Assembly (NCBI GenBank): GCA_027422505.1
Contig: JAPQWV010000729.1
Location: 62,001 to 126,000 of the forward strand
Direction of reading: 5' to 3'
DNA length: 64,000 nt
DNA from: Craterostigma plantagineum
Taxonomy: Eukaryota; Streptophyta; Magnoliopsida; Lamiales; Linderniaceae
Positions 1-12,066 of the stretch are shown in pieces. The position numbers and the translations under genes were made by a program. Below the pieces are notes generated by a model. The model made no database searches. It saw nothing but the letters and a program-made list of their open reading frames with translations, and had not been told where the DNA came from. How positions within the stretch are numbered: position 1 is the stretch's first letter; each line of letters starts with the position of its first letter.

Positions 1-2083
1 CCATGCATACTCTCATCTTACTATTTCCGTGCATGCCGTGTATGCATGTGTTCATGCTCATGTAAACAATACTAAAATGCATGCTATATCATCATATATA
101 GCAAATAATTCACATAATCTCATATAAACAGATAGCTACGTAATTCATGTTAGTACAAACAATTTATGTGTTGTAGTTGAAATTCCCACTTACCTGGTAC
201 TCCTTAGCTATTTTATTTAGCGTACTGTAAATCGTAAATCGTCGAACCCTAAATATAGAAACACATAAAATTAGGGTTTGTTAGTCTAGTTATAATTTCC
301 CGAAATTGGCTTAACTTGAAAACCCTAGTTTCGACTTTTATAATTTCGAAACCCTAAAATTTAGATCTTAACCTAAACTAAGAATATAATTTCAGAAATA
401 GGTTTCGACATTCCTTATACCAAGCTTCGACATTTAAATCACACAAAAATCTCGATATTTATTATTTGTACATCTCGACATTTGCTTTAGTATAAAACTC
501 GATATGTTACAAATCTCGAACTATTTGAATTCATTATCACATTAACCTTTCGAGATATATATGTCGAGTTACAATAATTATAAGATATGAAATGTCGAGA
601 TGTGGTATAGATAGCTCTCGACATTTTCATTTCAACATGGATTTCAATACATATTAAGCATAAATGTCGAGCTCTTTAAACTAAATGTCGATATTTATTT
701 TTTTTATATAGATGTCGACATTTTCCTTGAGCCTAGTTGTGTAATAAATCTCGATACAATGGGTCTCGACATTTTCTTATTCTTCTAACCATATTTCGAT
801 ATAGCTAATAAGTCTCGAGTTTTATTAAGCATAACATGATCTCGACATTTTCTAATCCTTTTTCTACATCCTAAGCACGAAAGTTTACACAGAAAAGTCG
901 AGATGTATGTTATAGTATAAACAAAGATTTCGATGGAAAGCATACAATGATTTCGATATTTATATGATATTATAAGTTAAATGTCGATATTTGTTATTTC
1001 GACATTATAACTAGTTCGACATTCTTGACTAGGTCTCGATATCATTCCTCTTAAGCATTTCGATATTACACTCAAACATGTCGACATTTCAAGCAAAAAT
1101 GTCGAGATGTTATAAAGATGTCGATATAACCTTGAAGACACAGTTCGACATTTTTAACCTTCCAGACTCGATTTCTTTCTCTTGCAGCTAACAAAATTCG
1201 ACATCTACTTAACAGAAAACCTGTTGCTTGACATCTAAACTTCGATCAAAACCCTAGAATTAATACTAACCTAATTTCAAGAAAACTGCCTTGAGAACTA
1301 TTTTAAATCGATTCCTTACTCCTAAAATAAAGAGTGTAAAACTGATCTATAAACAAATAAATAGAATTATACCTTCTATAGTGAATTCTCGGTAGTAATC
1401 TAGTTGCTTTCCTCCCTTTTGCTTTCGTTGATGTAGTTTCCTTCCTTAGGTTTTATTACCAGGCGAAATTTATACTGTTAAGGATCTTTTGTTTGCTTAA
1501 GTTTTGTACATCGAAAGGTTCTTGATAGGTTTTGAAGCTTATCAACTAACGTGCTTGATAATACATAAAGCAACGTGACTTTGCTTCTCTTTTAAGTCAT
1601 TAACATTTATCTCAAATAATTGGGCTTTGGACTATGGATTAATAGGCCCAAATTGAATTCTAATCATTATTTTCATTAATATTTGAAAATTAAATCTTAT
1701 ACCTTAATTTCTTTTACTAGCTATTTTCTAAGTCCCAACACTATAATTATTCTAAATCTTGGTTTTTGAAAACCTCTCCATACCCAAGTTAGTGTACCTA
1801 TTTTAATATTAAAATCGTTTACTCTCTGACCAAGGGTTCAAACATTACAAAACCCTAGATTTAAAATCTTCTACGTTAGCATGCCATGTACCAGAAATTC
1901 TAAAATAATTAACTATCCTAAATTCAAAGTCTACTTTCCTAATTTATTCATGTCATGTTAGCATTTATAATGAAATCATATAAGCACACAAATAATAATA
2001 AACGTGTCTCATGCAGTCACATAAGCCATATAATATGTATGCATATTTACTGGCCGGCTTACTTACGGGACTCGGGTATTACA
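1..2083 (-). repeat. 3' LTR of the Tekay-like element (partial)
   Basis: Near-identical direct copy of 7602-9681; it ends with ...GGGTATTACA at 2083 next to a polypurine tract. Between about 390 and 1250 it carries dozens of short TCGA-centred words (TCGACATTT, AAATGTCGA, TCGATAT) in both orientations, and several telobox-like AAACCCTA words. The missing first 870 bp lie left of the window. Confidence 0.95.
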
Positions 2084-2096
2084 TCCTCTCCCCCTT
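2084..2096 (-). promoter_or_regulatory. polypurine tract
   Basis: The minus-strand sequence AAGGGGGAGAGGA lies immediately next to the TG of the 3' LTR, the position and base composition of the plus-strand primer of reverse transcription. Confidence 0.85.
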
Positions 2097-2118
2097 AAAA
2101 AGGATTTCGCCCCCGAAA

Positions 2119-2603
2119 TCAGGCAGGGAGAAATAGCTCAGGGTAGCGATTTCTCATATCATCTTCCCGTTCCCACGTAGCTTCCTCGGTGGATTGATTC
2201 TGCCATAATACTTTGACTAACGGGATTTCTTTATTCCGTAATCGTTTCATGCCGTACATAAGGATTTCCACTGGCTTCTCCTCGTAGCTTAAATCGGGCT
2301 TGAGCTGTTGATGAAGGTTTTCTGTGTTCAACACATGGCTTGGATCGGCAACGTATTTTTGCAGTGTTGAAATATGAAAGACGTCATGTACTTGAGCTAG
2401 CGAATTTGGTAATTCCAACTGATATGCAACTTCGCCAACTTTTCTGAGGATTCGGAACGGTCCTATATAACGTGGGCTCAGTTTGCCTTTCTTTCCGAAC
2501 CGTTTAACTCCTTTCATAGGGGATACCTTCAAAAATACGAAGTCTGCTTGGAATTCCAATGGTCTACGCTTTTGGTCTGCGTAGCTTTTCTGCCTACTTT
2601 GGG
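2119..2603 (-). pseudogene. integrase C-terminus with chromodomain-like tail, out of frame
   Basis: This is the natural continuation of the upstream polyprotein but in another frame. It has the GPY/F-type module (SPRYIGPFRILRKVGEVAYQ) and a terminal stretch (PVEILMYGMKRLRNK...LVKVLW...EATWEREDDM) typical of the chromodomain-like end of Tekay-type integrases. The break lies near 2604, where a single base appears to be missing after the MKT codons. Without that base the long polyprotein runs into an unrelated 30-residue tail. As written, this copy cannot make full-length integrase unless the ribosome shifts or the base is an assembly error. Confidence 0.85.
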
Positions 2604-5600
2604 CGTTTTCATCCTTTCTCGTACCTTTGCAATAGTTTCCGTCATTTCTTGTACTAGGTCGGGACCTAATATCGCTCGTTCTCCAATTTCATCCCAATGT
2701 ATTGGAGATCTACATTTGCATCCATACAGAGCTTCGTATGGAGCCATTCCGATAGTCGCATGATGGCTATTATTATATGAGAACTCAATCAGTGGAAGGT
2801 ACCGGACCCAATTCCCTTTGAAGTCGAGCACGCAGGCTCTCAACATGTCCTCTAGCGTCTGGATGGTTCGTTCGGACTGCCCGTCCGTTTGGGGATGATA
2901 GGCAGTACTGAATGATAATTTGGTACCCATTGCTTTCTGCAAACTCATCCAGAATTTGGATAAGAACCTCGAATCTCGATCGGAAATGATTGAAATTGGA
3001 ACTCCGTGGAGTCGAACTATTTCTTGCACATATAGTTCTGCGTATCGCTCCAATGAGTATGTCGAGTTGATCGGCAAAAAGTGGGCAGATTTGGTCAATC
3101 GATCAACGATTACCCAAATAGCGTCGTGGCCTTTCACTGTCTTCGGCAAGCCAACGACAAAGTCCATCGTAATATGGTCCCATTTCCATTCGGGTACTGG
3201 CAAGGACTGTAATGTTCCTGCCGGTCGTTGGTGTTCTACTTTTATCTGTTGGCATGTTAAACATTGACTAACGAAGGTCGCTATTTCTCTTTTCATCCCT
3301 GGCCACCAATAATTGGTTCGTAAGTCTCTGTACATTTTTGTCGCTCCCGGATGGATTGAATAAGCTGTAGCATGCGCTTCTGTCATAATAATTCTTCGAA
3401 GCTCCGTGTCGTTGGGAACGTATAAACGACCTCTATAATATAAGCTTCCATCTTCTTTCACTCTAAAATCGGACGTCGTTTGCTCCGTTTGTGCGCCTTT
3501 GGTTTTCAGGTAAAATTCGTCTTCTCCTTGCGCCTTTCGAATTCGTTCTAATAGTGAAGGTTGAAGAGTCAACGCTGATAACCGCGCTTCAACCTCGCCC
3601 ATTGATACTATTTCCACTTCGAGTTGTTGTAACTCCGCGCTCACAGATTTTCGGCTTAATGCATCGGCGACCACATTTGCTTTGCCTGGATGATAATTGA
3701 TTACGCAATCATAATCTTTAACAAGCTCTAGCCACCGTCGCTGCCTCATATTTAACTCCTTCTGGGTGAAGAAGTACTTTAAACTCTTGTGATCTGTGAA
3801 TATTTCACAGCGTTCACCGTACAGATAATGCCTCCAGATCTTCAAAGCAAACACAACTGCTGCGAGTTCCAGATCGTGTGTTGGATAATTCTTCTCGTAA
3901 TCCTTTAGCTGTCGCGAAGCGTACGCAACAACCTTTCCATTTTGCATTAGAACGCATCCCAGCCCATTCTTCGATGCGTCACTATATACGGAAAATCCTC
4001 CTGTTCCTGTAGGTATCGTCAGGACTGGGGCCGAAGTGAGTCGTCTTTTTAATTCTTGAAAACTGCGTTCGCACTCATCGCTCCAATGGAATGGAGTATC
4101 TTTTCTAGTCAGCTTCGTCAGCGTTGATGCGATCTTCGAGAAGTCCTTAATAAATTTTCTGTAGTATCCTGCCAGTCCAAGAAAACTTCGTACTTCTGTC
4201 ACATTTGTTGGTTGGGGCCAATTGTTAATAGCCTCTATCTTGCTCGGGTCTACTGAAATTCCTGCTCCCGAAATAATATGTCCAAGAAATGCGACTTGAT
4301 CCAGCCAAAATTCGCATTTCTTGAACTTAGCATACAATTGCTTTTCGCGTAGTATCTCAAGGACGTTCCTCAAATGTTGCTCATGCTCCTCCCTCGTTTT
4401 TGAATAAATAAGGATGTCATCGATGAATACGATGACGAACTTATCCAGGAATGGCTTGAATATGCGGTTCATCAGGTCCATGAATGCTGCCGGCGCATTA
4501 GTTAGCCCAAAAGGCATGACTAAGAACTCGTAGTGCCCGTATCGAGTACTAAAGGCCGACTTCGGAATATCTTCTTCGCGAATCTTCAGCTGATGATATC
4601 CCGATCGCAAATCTATTTTTGAGAACACCGTGGCTCCCTGTAGCTGATCGAACAGATCGTCAATCCTCGGAAGGGGATATTTATTCTTGATAGTGATTTT
4701 ATTTAATTCTCTGTAATCTATGCATAGACTCATTGATCCATCTTTCTTCTTGACAAATAAAACCGGTGCTCCCCAGGGTGAAAAGCTTGGCTGAATGAAT
4801 CCTTTCTGCAGCAACTCGTCCAATTGTTCTTTCAATTCTTTCATTTCTGTTGGAGCTAGACGATATGGAGCTTTTGAGATAGGTGCAGCCCCGGGTACTA
4901 AATCAATCGTGAACTGAATTTCACGATCAGGGGGAAGTCCTGGTAAATCTTCTGGGAACACATCAGGAAATTCTTGTACTATTGGGACTTCTTCTAACTT
5001 TGGGAATGAACGTTCTTCTGAGGTCATTGCAAATACGAGGTATGCTTCACATCCTGCCCTGATCAGGCGTTGTGCCTTCATCGCGGAGATTTTGGGAATT
5101 TTGCTCTTGCTAGTTCCCGTAAAAATGAACGGTTCGTTTCTCTCTGTGCTGAACGTGACTGTCTTATGATTACAATCTATTACAGCCCCATACTTAGACA
5201 GCCAGTCCATTCCTAGAATCACTTCATAATCGTTCATAGGTATAACTATAAGGTCTACGGGTAGTTCTCTATCGTTCACTAGCACTGGGCATTTTCGTAA
5301 AACTAAATTAGTTCGGGTCGAAGCTCCATGTGGAATAGTTACACTATACTCGCAGTCGGATTGTTGAGGCGTAATCCCGAGTCTCGTCACGTACTTAGAT
5401 GATGCAAATGAATGCGTGGCTCCTGAATCTATTAATATGCATGTCGGTATATGATGGATAGATAGGGTACCTGCTACTACCGATGGGTCTGTCTCCGCTT
5501 CTTCTGATGTTATCGTGTAAACTCTGGCAGGTACTGTTGGTGGTCTGGCCTGTACAGTCGTTTGACTCCCAGATGCTTTTCCAGGGCATGCTCTTGCAAA

Positions 5601-6575
5601 ATGGCCCGATTTTCCACACCTAAAGCAGCTAGCATTTTCTGAGAAGCAAACGCCCGTATGTCGTCGGGTGCACTTCGGGCAGATTGATGCCATTGGGGGT
5701 CTACCCTGATTCGGGTTAAACTGCTGAGGCAGTCCGGGTTTGTTCTGAAAATTAGGCCTTGGACCCTTTAAGACAAATTGCTTCTTTTGGCTTCCTCCAC
5801 TCCACTGTGGCCCTTGTACGAACTTCCGTTTTGCTTCTTGGGCTCGGATGATTCTGATTTCCGCTTGCTCAGCCACTAAAGCCCGTTCAGCAACTTGAGC
5901 ATATGTAGCTCCTTGAAGCCCGGCCATATTCACGTCTCTATATAGCTCAGGTTTCAGGCCTTCCAGAAAGCGCTCCACCTTCAATACATCTGTGCTCACC
6001 ATGTGAGCTGCAAACCTAGACAGCTGTTCAAATTTTCTGATGTACTCCGCCACTGTCATCGGGCCCTGGCGTAAGTTAATGAACTCGTTCATTCGTTGGG
6101 CCCGTATTGGAGCGGTGAAGTACTTGCTCCTGAATAATTCTTTGAAACGATCCCAACTCATTGTAAGAGGGTCTTCAATGGCTAAGATGGTGTCCCACCA
6201 ATGACCTGCACTCCCTCGCAACAGGAATGCAGCAGACAGGACCTTCTCTTCTTCGAGAATTCTGCTGTACTGGAACATACTTTCTAAGGTCCTTAGCCAG
6301 TCTTCAGCCGAAGTTGGGTCGATTGCATCCTCGAAAGTTGGAGGATTTAACTTCCGAAATCTTTCTCCTACTATTTCTATTCTTTCGGCTTGGGAAAGCC
6401 CACTGCTTTGCTGTCCGCCAGTGTTCCGCTGTTGAATTAATTCTTGAATCTGAGCGGACTGTTGACGCACTAATTCGGTAAGTTGCATAATCGCCGTGTC
6501 GCGATTATCAGTTGGTATCTCGGGTTCCTTGCCCCGATTGGAACTCCCACTGCTATCACCTCTTGTTCTACCCAT
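2529..6575 (-). CDS. gag-pol polyprotein of the Tekay-like element
   Basis: The 1348-codon frame starts at an ATG 142 bp inside the primer site. In order it shows: a gag domain (residues about 70-250), a CCHC zinc knuckle ([14 protein letters not shown], about 315), an aspartic protease ([10 protein letters not shown], about 380), reverse transcriptase with the catalytic FIDDILIYS block (about 720), RNase H (SDASKNGLG then the TDHKSLKYF block), the integrase HHCC zinc finger (about 1070-1110) and the integrase core (MDFV..., [21 protein letters not shown]). All catalytic motifs look intact, so the only obvious lesion is the frameshift near 2604 that cuts off the integrase C-terminus. In a cell it would make virus-like particles and a cDNA copy; no envelope gene is present. 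Confidence 0.95.
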   Translation of the reverse strand: MGRTRGDSSGSSNRGKEPEIPTDNRDTAIMQLTELVRQQSAQIQELIQQRNTGGQQSSGLSQAERIEIVGERFRKLNPPTFEDAIDPTSAEDWLRTLESMFQYSRILEEEKVLSAAFLLRGSAGHWWDTILAIEDPLTMSWDRFKELFRSKYFTAPIRAQRMNEFINLRQGPMTVAEYIRKFEQLSRFAAHMVSTDVLKVERFLEGLKPELYRDVNMAGLQGATYAQVAERALVAEQAEIRIIRAQEAKRKFVQGPQWSGGSQKKQFVLKGPRPNFQNKPGLPQQFNPNQGRPPMASICPKCTRRHTGVCFSENASCFRCGKSGHFARACPGKASGSQTTVQARPPTVPARVYTITSEEAETDPSVVAGTLSIHHIPTCILIDSGATHSFASSKYVTRLGITPQQSDCEYSVTIPHGASTRTNLVLRKCPVLVNDRELPVDLIVIPMNDYEVILGMDWLSKYGAVIDCNHKTVTFSTERNEPFIFTGTSKSKIPKISAMKAQRLIRAGCEAYLVFAMTSEERSFPKLEEVPIVQEFPDVFPEDLPGLPPDREIQFTIDLVPGAAPISKAPYRLAPTEMKELKEQLDELLQKGFIQPSFSPWGAPVLFVKKKDGSMSLCIDYRELNKITIKNKYPLPRIDDLFDQLQGATVFSKIDLRSGYHQLKIREEDIPKSAFSTRYGHYEFLVMPFGLTNAPAAFMDLMNRIFKPFLDKFVIVFIDDILIYSKTREEHEQHLRNVLEILREKQLYAKFKKCEFWLDQVAFLGHIISGAGISVDPSKIEAINNWPQPTNVTEVRSFLGLAGYYRKFIKDFSKIASTLTKLTRKDTPFHWSDECERSFQELKRRLTSAPVLTIPTGTGGFSVYSDASKNGLGCVLMQNGKVVAYASRQLKDYEKNYPTHDLELAAVVFALKIWRHYLYGERCEIFTDHKSLKYFFTQKELNMRQRRWLELVKDYDCVINYHPGKANVVADALSRKSVSAELQQLEVEIVSMGEVEARLSALTLQPSLLERIRKAQGEDEFYLKTKGAQTEQTTSDFRVKEDGSLYYRGRLYVPNDTELRRIIMTEAHATAYSIHPGATKMYRDLRTNYWWPGMKREIATFVSQCLTCQQIKVEHQRPAGTLQSLPVPEWKWDHITMDFVVGLPKTVKGHDAIWVIVDRLTKSAHFLPINSTYSLERYAELYVQEIVRLHGVPISIISDRDSRFLSKFWMSLQKAMGTKLSFSTAYHPQTDGQSERTIQTLEDMLRACVLDFKGNWVRYLPLIEFSYNNSHHATIGMAPYEALYGCKCRSPIHWDEIGERAILGPDLVQEMTETIAKVRERMKTPKVGRKATQTKSVDHWNSKQTSYF

Positions 6576-6716
6576 TCTTATTTACCCTGATAGTCCCTAC
6601 GGCCAATAAATTATGCAACGAAAACAAGAATTCACAGTAATAGAAACTTAATAGCAAGGCCGCTTCCGTACTTTTGAGTGTGTGTACATGAACAGTCTAC
6701 AGAAACTTCAACCGAA

Positions 6717-6728
6717 GCTCTGATACCA
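6717..6728 (-). promoter_or_regulatory. primer binding site, initiator Met tRNA type
   Basis: The minus-strand TGGTATCAGAGC matches the primer site complementary to the 3' end of plant initiator methionine tRNA. It lies 2 bp from the 5' LTR, which starts TGTGGCGCCC at 6731 in plus orientation. Confidence 0.9.
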
Positions 6729-6730
6729 CC

Positions 6731-9681
6731 TGTGGCGCCCCGCCATCTACTTATCAATTCTAACACTAACTTACGTGGCTAATGTCAATATAAAATAATT
6801 AATACGCGAAAACGTGGGTAAAATTTTTCCTTTTATATAAAGGAATTCGTTCTGTACAAGTCAAAATATCGCTCCCAACCTATTTACATAGGATGGTTTC
6901 ATATTTTCAACAAAAGAAACCCTATCTCCTGCCCCACGGGTCGCATTCATGTACACATCACCCTCAAAAGTCCCTGGAAGCTTCAAAAGATAACCTCGCC
7001 GTTATAAGCGATCACGTACCGTGGTCGCGTGTACCTACAACACAAAATATGGGATGAGCTATAAAGCTCAGTAAGTAGGAATAATGCATGTCGTGCACGT
7101 GTCTCATTTGCAAAGGCATCCGCGCCAATGTATTCAGACCCTAATAGGATCAAACTCAATCTTATATCTCTCAGGGCCCTCGACTGATTTACTATGCACC
7201 ATTTTCAGAGCTCAATTCCAATAAGGACAATGGTCCAGCAATCCACAAAGGGTGACGAACCGTAAAATACCAGTCACGCATTTCGGCCCAATTCGCATTG
7301 GGATGCATGACGGCCCGCCATTCGGCCCAATGGGTACTTGCTGTTCCGCGGACGCTCACGCTGGTAGCCCACTTCGGGGTCGCCAACACCAGAGATACCC
7401 TCGGTGTCGCTGCCACCCTCGAATCGCCTCCTCCAGGTCGCACCTACCGCAATTCAGGGCATCTGCCCAGATAATAATAAAAATATATATCCGACGACGT
7501 ACCGGGTCGTCATGGTGTCATAGAAGCAGTCCAGACTCAACTGTGAGTCGACATCAGATGCCCATATCGGCAAATATCAATCGCTTTCAAGCGACATTAT
7601 ACCATGCATACTCTCATCTTACTATTTCCGTGCATGCCGTGTATGCATGTGTTCATGCTCATGTAAACAATACTAAAATGCATGCTATATCATCATATAT
7701 AGCAAATAATTCACATAATCTCATATAAACAGATAGCCACGTAATTCATGTTAGTACAAACAATTTATGTGTTGTAGTTGAAATTCCCACTTACCTGGTA
7801 CTCCTTAGCTATTTTATTTAGCGTACTGTAAATCGTAAATCGTCGAACCCTAAATATAGAAACACATAAAATTAGGGTTTGTTAGTCTAGTTATAATTTC
7901 CCGAAATTGGCTTAACTTGAAAACCCTAGTTTCGACTTTTATAATTTCGAAACCCTAAAATTTAGATCTTAACCTAAACTAAGAATATAATTTCAGAAAT
8001 AGGTTTCGACATTCCTTATACCAAGCTTCGACATTTAAATCACACAAAAATCTCGATATTTATTATTTGTACATCTCGACATTTGCTTTAGTATAAAACT
8101 CGATATGTTACAAATCTCGAACTATTTGAATTCATTATCACATTAACCTTTCGAGATATATATGTCGAGTTACAATAATTATAAGATATAATGTCGAGAT
8201 GTGTATAGATAGCTCTCGACATTTTCATTTCAACATGGATTTCAATACATATTAAGCATAAATGTCGAGCTCTTTAAACTAAATGTCGATATTTATTTTT
8301 TTTATATAGATGTCGACATTTTCCTTGAGCCTAGTTGTGTAATAAATCTCGATACAATGGGTCTCGACATTTTCTTATTCTTCTAACCATATTTCGATAT
8401 AGCTAATAAGTCTCGAGTTTTATTAAGCATAACATGATCTCGACATTTTCTAATCCTTTTTCTACATCCTAAGCACGAAAGTTTACACAGAAAAGTCGAG
8501 ATGTATGTTATAGTATAAACAAAGATTTCGATGGAAAGCATACAATGATTTCGATATTTATATGATATTATAAGTTAAATGTCGATATTTGTTATTTCGA
8601 CATTATAACTAGTTCGACATTCTTGACTAGGTCTCGATATCATTCCTCTTAAGCATTTCGATATTACACTCAAACATGTCGACATTTCAAGCAAAAATGT
8701 CGAGATGTTATAAAGATGTCGATATAACCTTGAAGACACAGTTCGACATTTTTAACCTTCCAGACTCGATTTCTTTCTCTTGCAGCTAACAAAATTCGAC
8801 ATCTACTTAACAGAAAACCTGTTGCTTGACATCTAAACTTCGATCAAAACCCTAGAATTAATACTAACCTAATTTCAAGAAAACTGCCTTGAGAACTATT
8901 TTAAATCGATTCCTTACTCCTAAAATAAAGAGTGTAAAACTGATCTATAAACAAATAAATAGAATTATACCTTCTATAGTGAATTCTCGGTAGTAATCTA
9001 GTTGCTTTCCTCCCTTTTGCTTTCGTTGATGTAGTTTCCTTCCTTAGGTTTTATTACCAGGCGAAATTTATACTGTTAAGGATCTTTTGTTTGCTTAAGT
9101 TTTGCACATCGAAAGGTTCTTGATAGGTTTTGAAGCTTATCAACTAACGTGCTTGATAATACATAAAGCAACGTGACTTTGCTTCTCTTTTAAGTCATTA
9201 ACATTTATCTCAAATAATTGGGCTTTGGACTATGGATTAATAGGCCCAAATTGAATTCTAATCATTATTTTCATTAATATTTGAAAATTAAATCTTATAC
9301 CTTAATTTCTTTTACTAGCTATTTTCTAAGTCCCAACACTATAATTATTCTAAATCTTGGTTTTTGAAAACCTCTCCATACCCAAGTTAGTGTACCTATT
9401 TTAATATTAAAATCGTTTACTCTCTGACCAAGGGTTCAAACATTACAAAACCCTAGATTTAAAATCTTCTACGTTAGCATGCCATGTACCAGAAATTCTA
9501 AAATAATTAACTATCCTAAATTCAAAGTCTACTTTCCTAATTTATTCATGTCATGTTAGCATTTATAATGAAATCATATAAGCACACAAATAATAATAAA
9601 CGTGTCTCATGCAGTCACATAAGCCATATAATATGTATGCATATTTACTGGCCGGCTTACTTACGGGACTCGGGTATTACA
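6731..9681 (-). repeat. 5' LTR of the Tekay-like element, 2951 bp
   Basis: Complete LTR bounded by TG at 6731 and CA at 9681. Positions 7602-9681 repeat 1-2083 almost base for base. It contains the same dense array of TCGACAT/ATGTCGA words (about 7990-8850). Short open frames inside it look like chance. Confidence 0.95.
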
Positions 9682-9787
9682 CTTCACCTCAGCCCGGGGG
9701 CTCCCAACGGCGGCGTCTGTAAGGCAGCCACCACGTCACTGCCGTGCATCCACACATCCACAAGTCGGACAGCCGCGAAACCTCAGC

Positions 9788-10047
9788 CAGTGACGGAACC
9801 AGAATTTTTCATTCGGGGGGTCAAGAATACTAGACTAGTACGACATAAATTGAGAAATAGTCAAGTTCTTGGTACAATAATCATGGCTTATTTTATGCAA
9901 TTTTTCATAACACATAGACAATATTAAATTATAATATGTTATAGTGAGACCTACATCTTTAGATAACTCCGAAATGCTTCATTTCCAACACATTCATATA
10001 ATTATGTTTTTGATAACCCCTCTGACCCCCCTGTGGTTACGTCGCTG
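9788..10047. mobile_element. hAT-type MITE, 260 bp, with perfect 8-bp target duplication
   Basis: The ends form imperfect inverted repeats: CAGTGACGGAACCAGA on the left; the right end read in reverse is CAGCGACGTAACCACA. The 8-bp word ACCTCAGC flanks it on both sides (9780-9787 and 10048-10055). Eight-bp duplications and CAG-type termini are the hallmark of the hAT superfamily. It has no coding capacity and lies inside the copia leader, so it is younger than that copia insertion. Confidence 0.9.
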
Positions 10048-10273
10048 ACCTCAGCCATCTAACGCCTAACTGCCACCTAATCGCACCGCAGCCGGTGCGC
10101 AGCCCGACGACGCCCAACGGCGCTGCCCTTCGGCGACTTTTACAGCCGTAATCAGCGCCCAACGACCTCGATCTGCAACGACGCCCAACGGCGTTGCAAT
10201 GCAGATCGCAGCCGAGCAGTTCTGTCCAACGTTTGCTCAAATTCATAAACCCTAACTAATCCAAAGCATGGTG

Positions 10274-10285
10274 GCTCTGATACCA
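10274..10285 (-). promoter_or_regulatory. primer binding site of the truncated copia element
   Basis: Minus-strand TGGTATCAGAGC, 2 bp from the LTR that begins (plus orientation) TGTTGGAATCC at 10288. Confidence 0.85.
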
Positions 10286-10287
10286 CT

Positions 10288-10829
10288 TGTTGGAATCCGT
10301 GACTGTATGGACCCGAAAAACTTTAAACCTTGATTTGATTAATTAAGGCGATAAACAAAATACAGCGGAAATAGAAAACATACCTGAGAATTCCATAGCG
10401 TTCTTATTGAGAACCGGGTATGCGGATCTTCCAAGTACGCGTACCTGAAACCTTTAGCTCGGGGAAGATGGGTACCCCAAATATCCTTAGACGGCTGTCA
10501 CTTAGGGTTTACGAGAGTGACGGCTTTGTGTTTCGTTGTACAGCACTTAGGGACACACCCATATTTATAGATGTAATAATGGGCTGGCCCGTTGATAAGC
10601 ACATCAGGTATTTACGTTCCAGCCCCCAGGAATTCTACACAAATATTAATTAATCCCACACATCTTATTTAATTGCAACAGACCCACTTAAATTTAATTG
10701 ATCACCGAATGGATCCTTTTAACTTAATTACAATATTTGGCATACGACTAGTACCGCAATACATGTACGTCTACATGTCCGAGCGTTAATCGTGCTAGAA
10801 ATTCGTAGTCGAATAGTCCCAACCTAACA
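10288..10829 (-). repeat. 5' LTR of the truncated copia element, 542 bp
   Basis: Bounded by TGTTGGAA... on the left and ...CCTAACA on the right, adjacent to the primer site. On the minus strand it holds a TATAAATA box (10562-10569), consistent with an LTR promoter. Flanking 10830-11099 has no recognisable gene. Confidence 0.8.
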
Positions 10830-11104
10830 CTAATATGATGTATGCATGCATTGTTAGAGTGGGGTTTAGTGACAAGAGAGATGATTGAGAAGTGAGTATA
10901 ACAAAAGAAAAGCTATTTACCTAAGTAAGGGTGAACAAATAATAAATAGAAATTATCGTGTTATCCTTCTTCTCATACGATCTACACTCACCAAAATTAA
11001 ACCACCCTAAGTACTCTCATATAAATCGATCCTTCGTCAGTTCAAACAATAACTGTATGCATCTAAATTTGCACCTTGATCAAATTATTAGGTGTTCGAA
11101 AAGT

Positions 11105-11931
11105 TGATGGGTGTTAAGCCTAATGGGCCTTGGGCCCAAGTGTGAGTAATTGGCCCACTAAGATAAGAGCTGAAACAATTTTATTAAATCGAGAAGACGT
11201 CGGTCGCCGAAACGAGAAATCGTTGAAAGATTACGAATCTACGTTTCGAGACGAATCTAACGAATATTAATTTGCTCAAAACCGATATCTGGCGAATGGT
11301 AAATTAATTAGTAAAGCCAGCCCAAATAAAATAAAAAATAAGAAAAAGTAAAAAATAAAAAAAATGATGATGTGGCGGCTTGATGACGTGTCACTGACAC
11401 GCAGACTGAAGTGGCGCTTATCTGGGCTTGCTGATGTGGCTGATGAAAGGGTATTGCTGGAATAGTCCAACAGTTGTGACTATTCACATATAAACCCCTA
11501 GTCAATAGTTATGTCTATTTACAATTCGGCCCAGTCAAAGGAGGTAAACAGAAAAGTTACAACTTTTCACGAATTGACCCCTGCAGCTTTTCAGAAGCTA
11601 AAAATAGGTCCCCTGGCAGATTGGAAATTCATTCAATTCACTCCCAGCACTTAAGAAATAGTTGACAGCACATCCCTTAGAAATAAAAAAGCAAGAAAGG
11701 CTCGAGTCTTTAGTAGATTCGCCCGATAATTTCGTTACGGTGTGCGACGTTTCGAAATTTCTGAAGTCGTTGTATCTTCGGGACGTTCGACAACCCGAGG
11801 CACTGAAATACGGGGCAATAACGTCTTATGGAAAGCGTACGACGTACGTGCCTCAACTTCGACGTAGTAAGCCGAAACTCTGTCCGAGTTTTACGAGCGC
11901 CACTGACCAGACGCCAACACCGGAACCAACA
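11105..11931 (+). repeat. 5' LTR of the nested-host copia element
   Basis: 827 bp, starting TGATGGGTGTTAAGCC where the right copy has TGTTGGGTTTTAAGCC. The TATA box of the right copy is altered here: TAAAAATA near 11599 instead of TATAAATA, so the 5' promoter is probably weakened. Confidence 0.9.
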
Positions 11932-11958
11932 ATCGTAAGCCGTTATTCTGTCTTATCG

Positions 11959-12066
11959 ATGGCGACAATAGCGAACGATAAGAATTTCAAGAACAACCTC
12001 AAACACAAGCGTAAGGAAATGGGACTTGAGGACCTGATCGTGAGGCTTCGAATCGAAGAAGATAAT
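11959..12066 (+). pseudogene. copia gag, 5' part, interrupted
   Basis: A short frame from an ATG 28 bp after the LTR ends with a typical copia gag segment (HKRKEMGLEDLIVRLRIEED). It breaks exactly at the ATAAT target site; the frame resumes at 19793 after the nested element. The roughly 200 residues that normally precede this motif in copia gag are missing, so the gag already carried a large internal deletion or the N-terminal part was never present. Confidence 0.8.

Larger units (their letters stand above)
1..9681 (-). mobile_element. Ty3/gypsy LTR retrotransposon, Tekay/Del-like chromovirus, left LTR cut by window edge
   Basis: The left (3') LTR is visible from position 1 to 2083 and the right (5') LTR from 6731 to 9681; base 1 corresponds to 7602. 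The internal part on the minus strand reads primer site, gag, protease, RT, RNase H, integrase, chromodomain-like tail and polypurine tract, the Ty3/gypsy order. LTR ends are TG...CA with the terminal TATTACA common in Tekay-type elements. By eye the shared 2.08 kb of the two LTRs differ by about two substitutions and two small indels, so the insertion is recent. The right flank would start the duplication with CTTCA; the left flank is outside the window. Clade assignment is inference from the protein sequence. Confidence 0.95.
9682..10829 (-). mobile_element. 5' end of a truncated Ty1/copia element (LTR plus leader)
   Basis: Reading leftward from an LTR (10288-10829) there is a primer site and a GC-rich leader with GCGCCGTTGGGCGTCG-like repeats. 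It stops abruptly where the Tekay-like LTR begins at 9681/9682, so the gypsy element probably inserted into this copia element and its remainder lies left of the window. A hAT-type MITE also sits in the leader. I see no convincing gag frame in the visible part. Confidence 0.75.

Noticed and set aside
7252..7728. 158-codon frame inside the Tekay-like LTR
   Set aside because: No domain, lies wholly in LTR sequence; chance frame.
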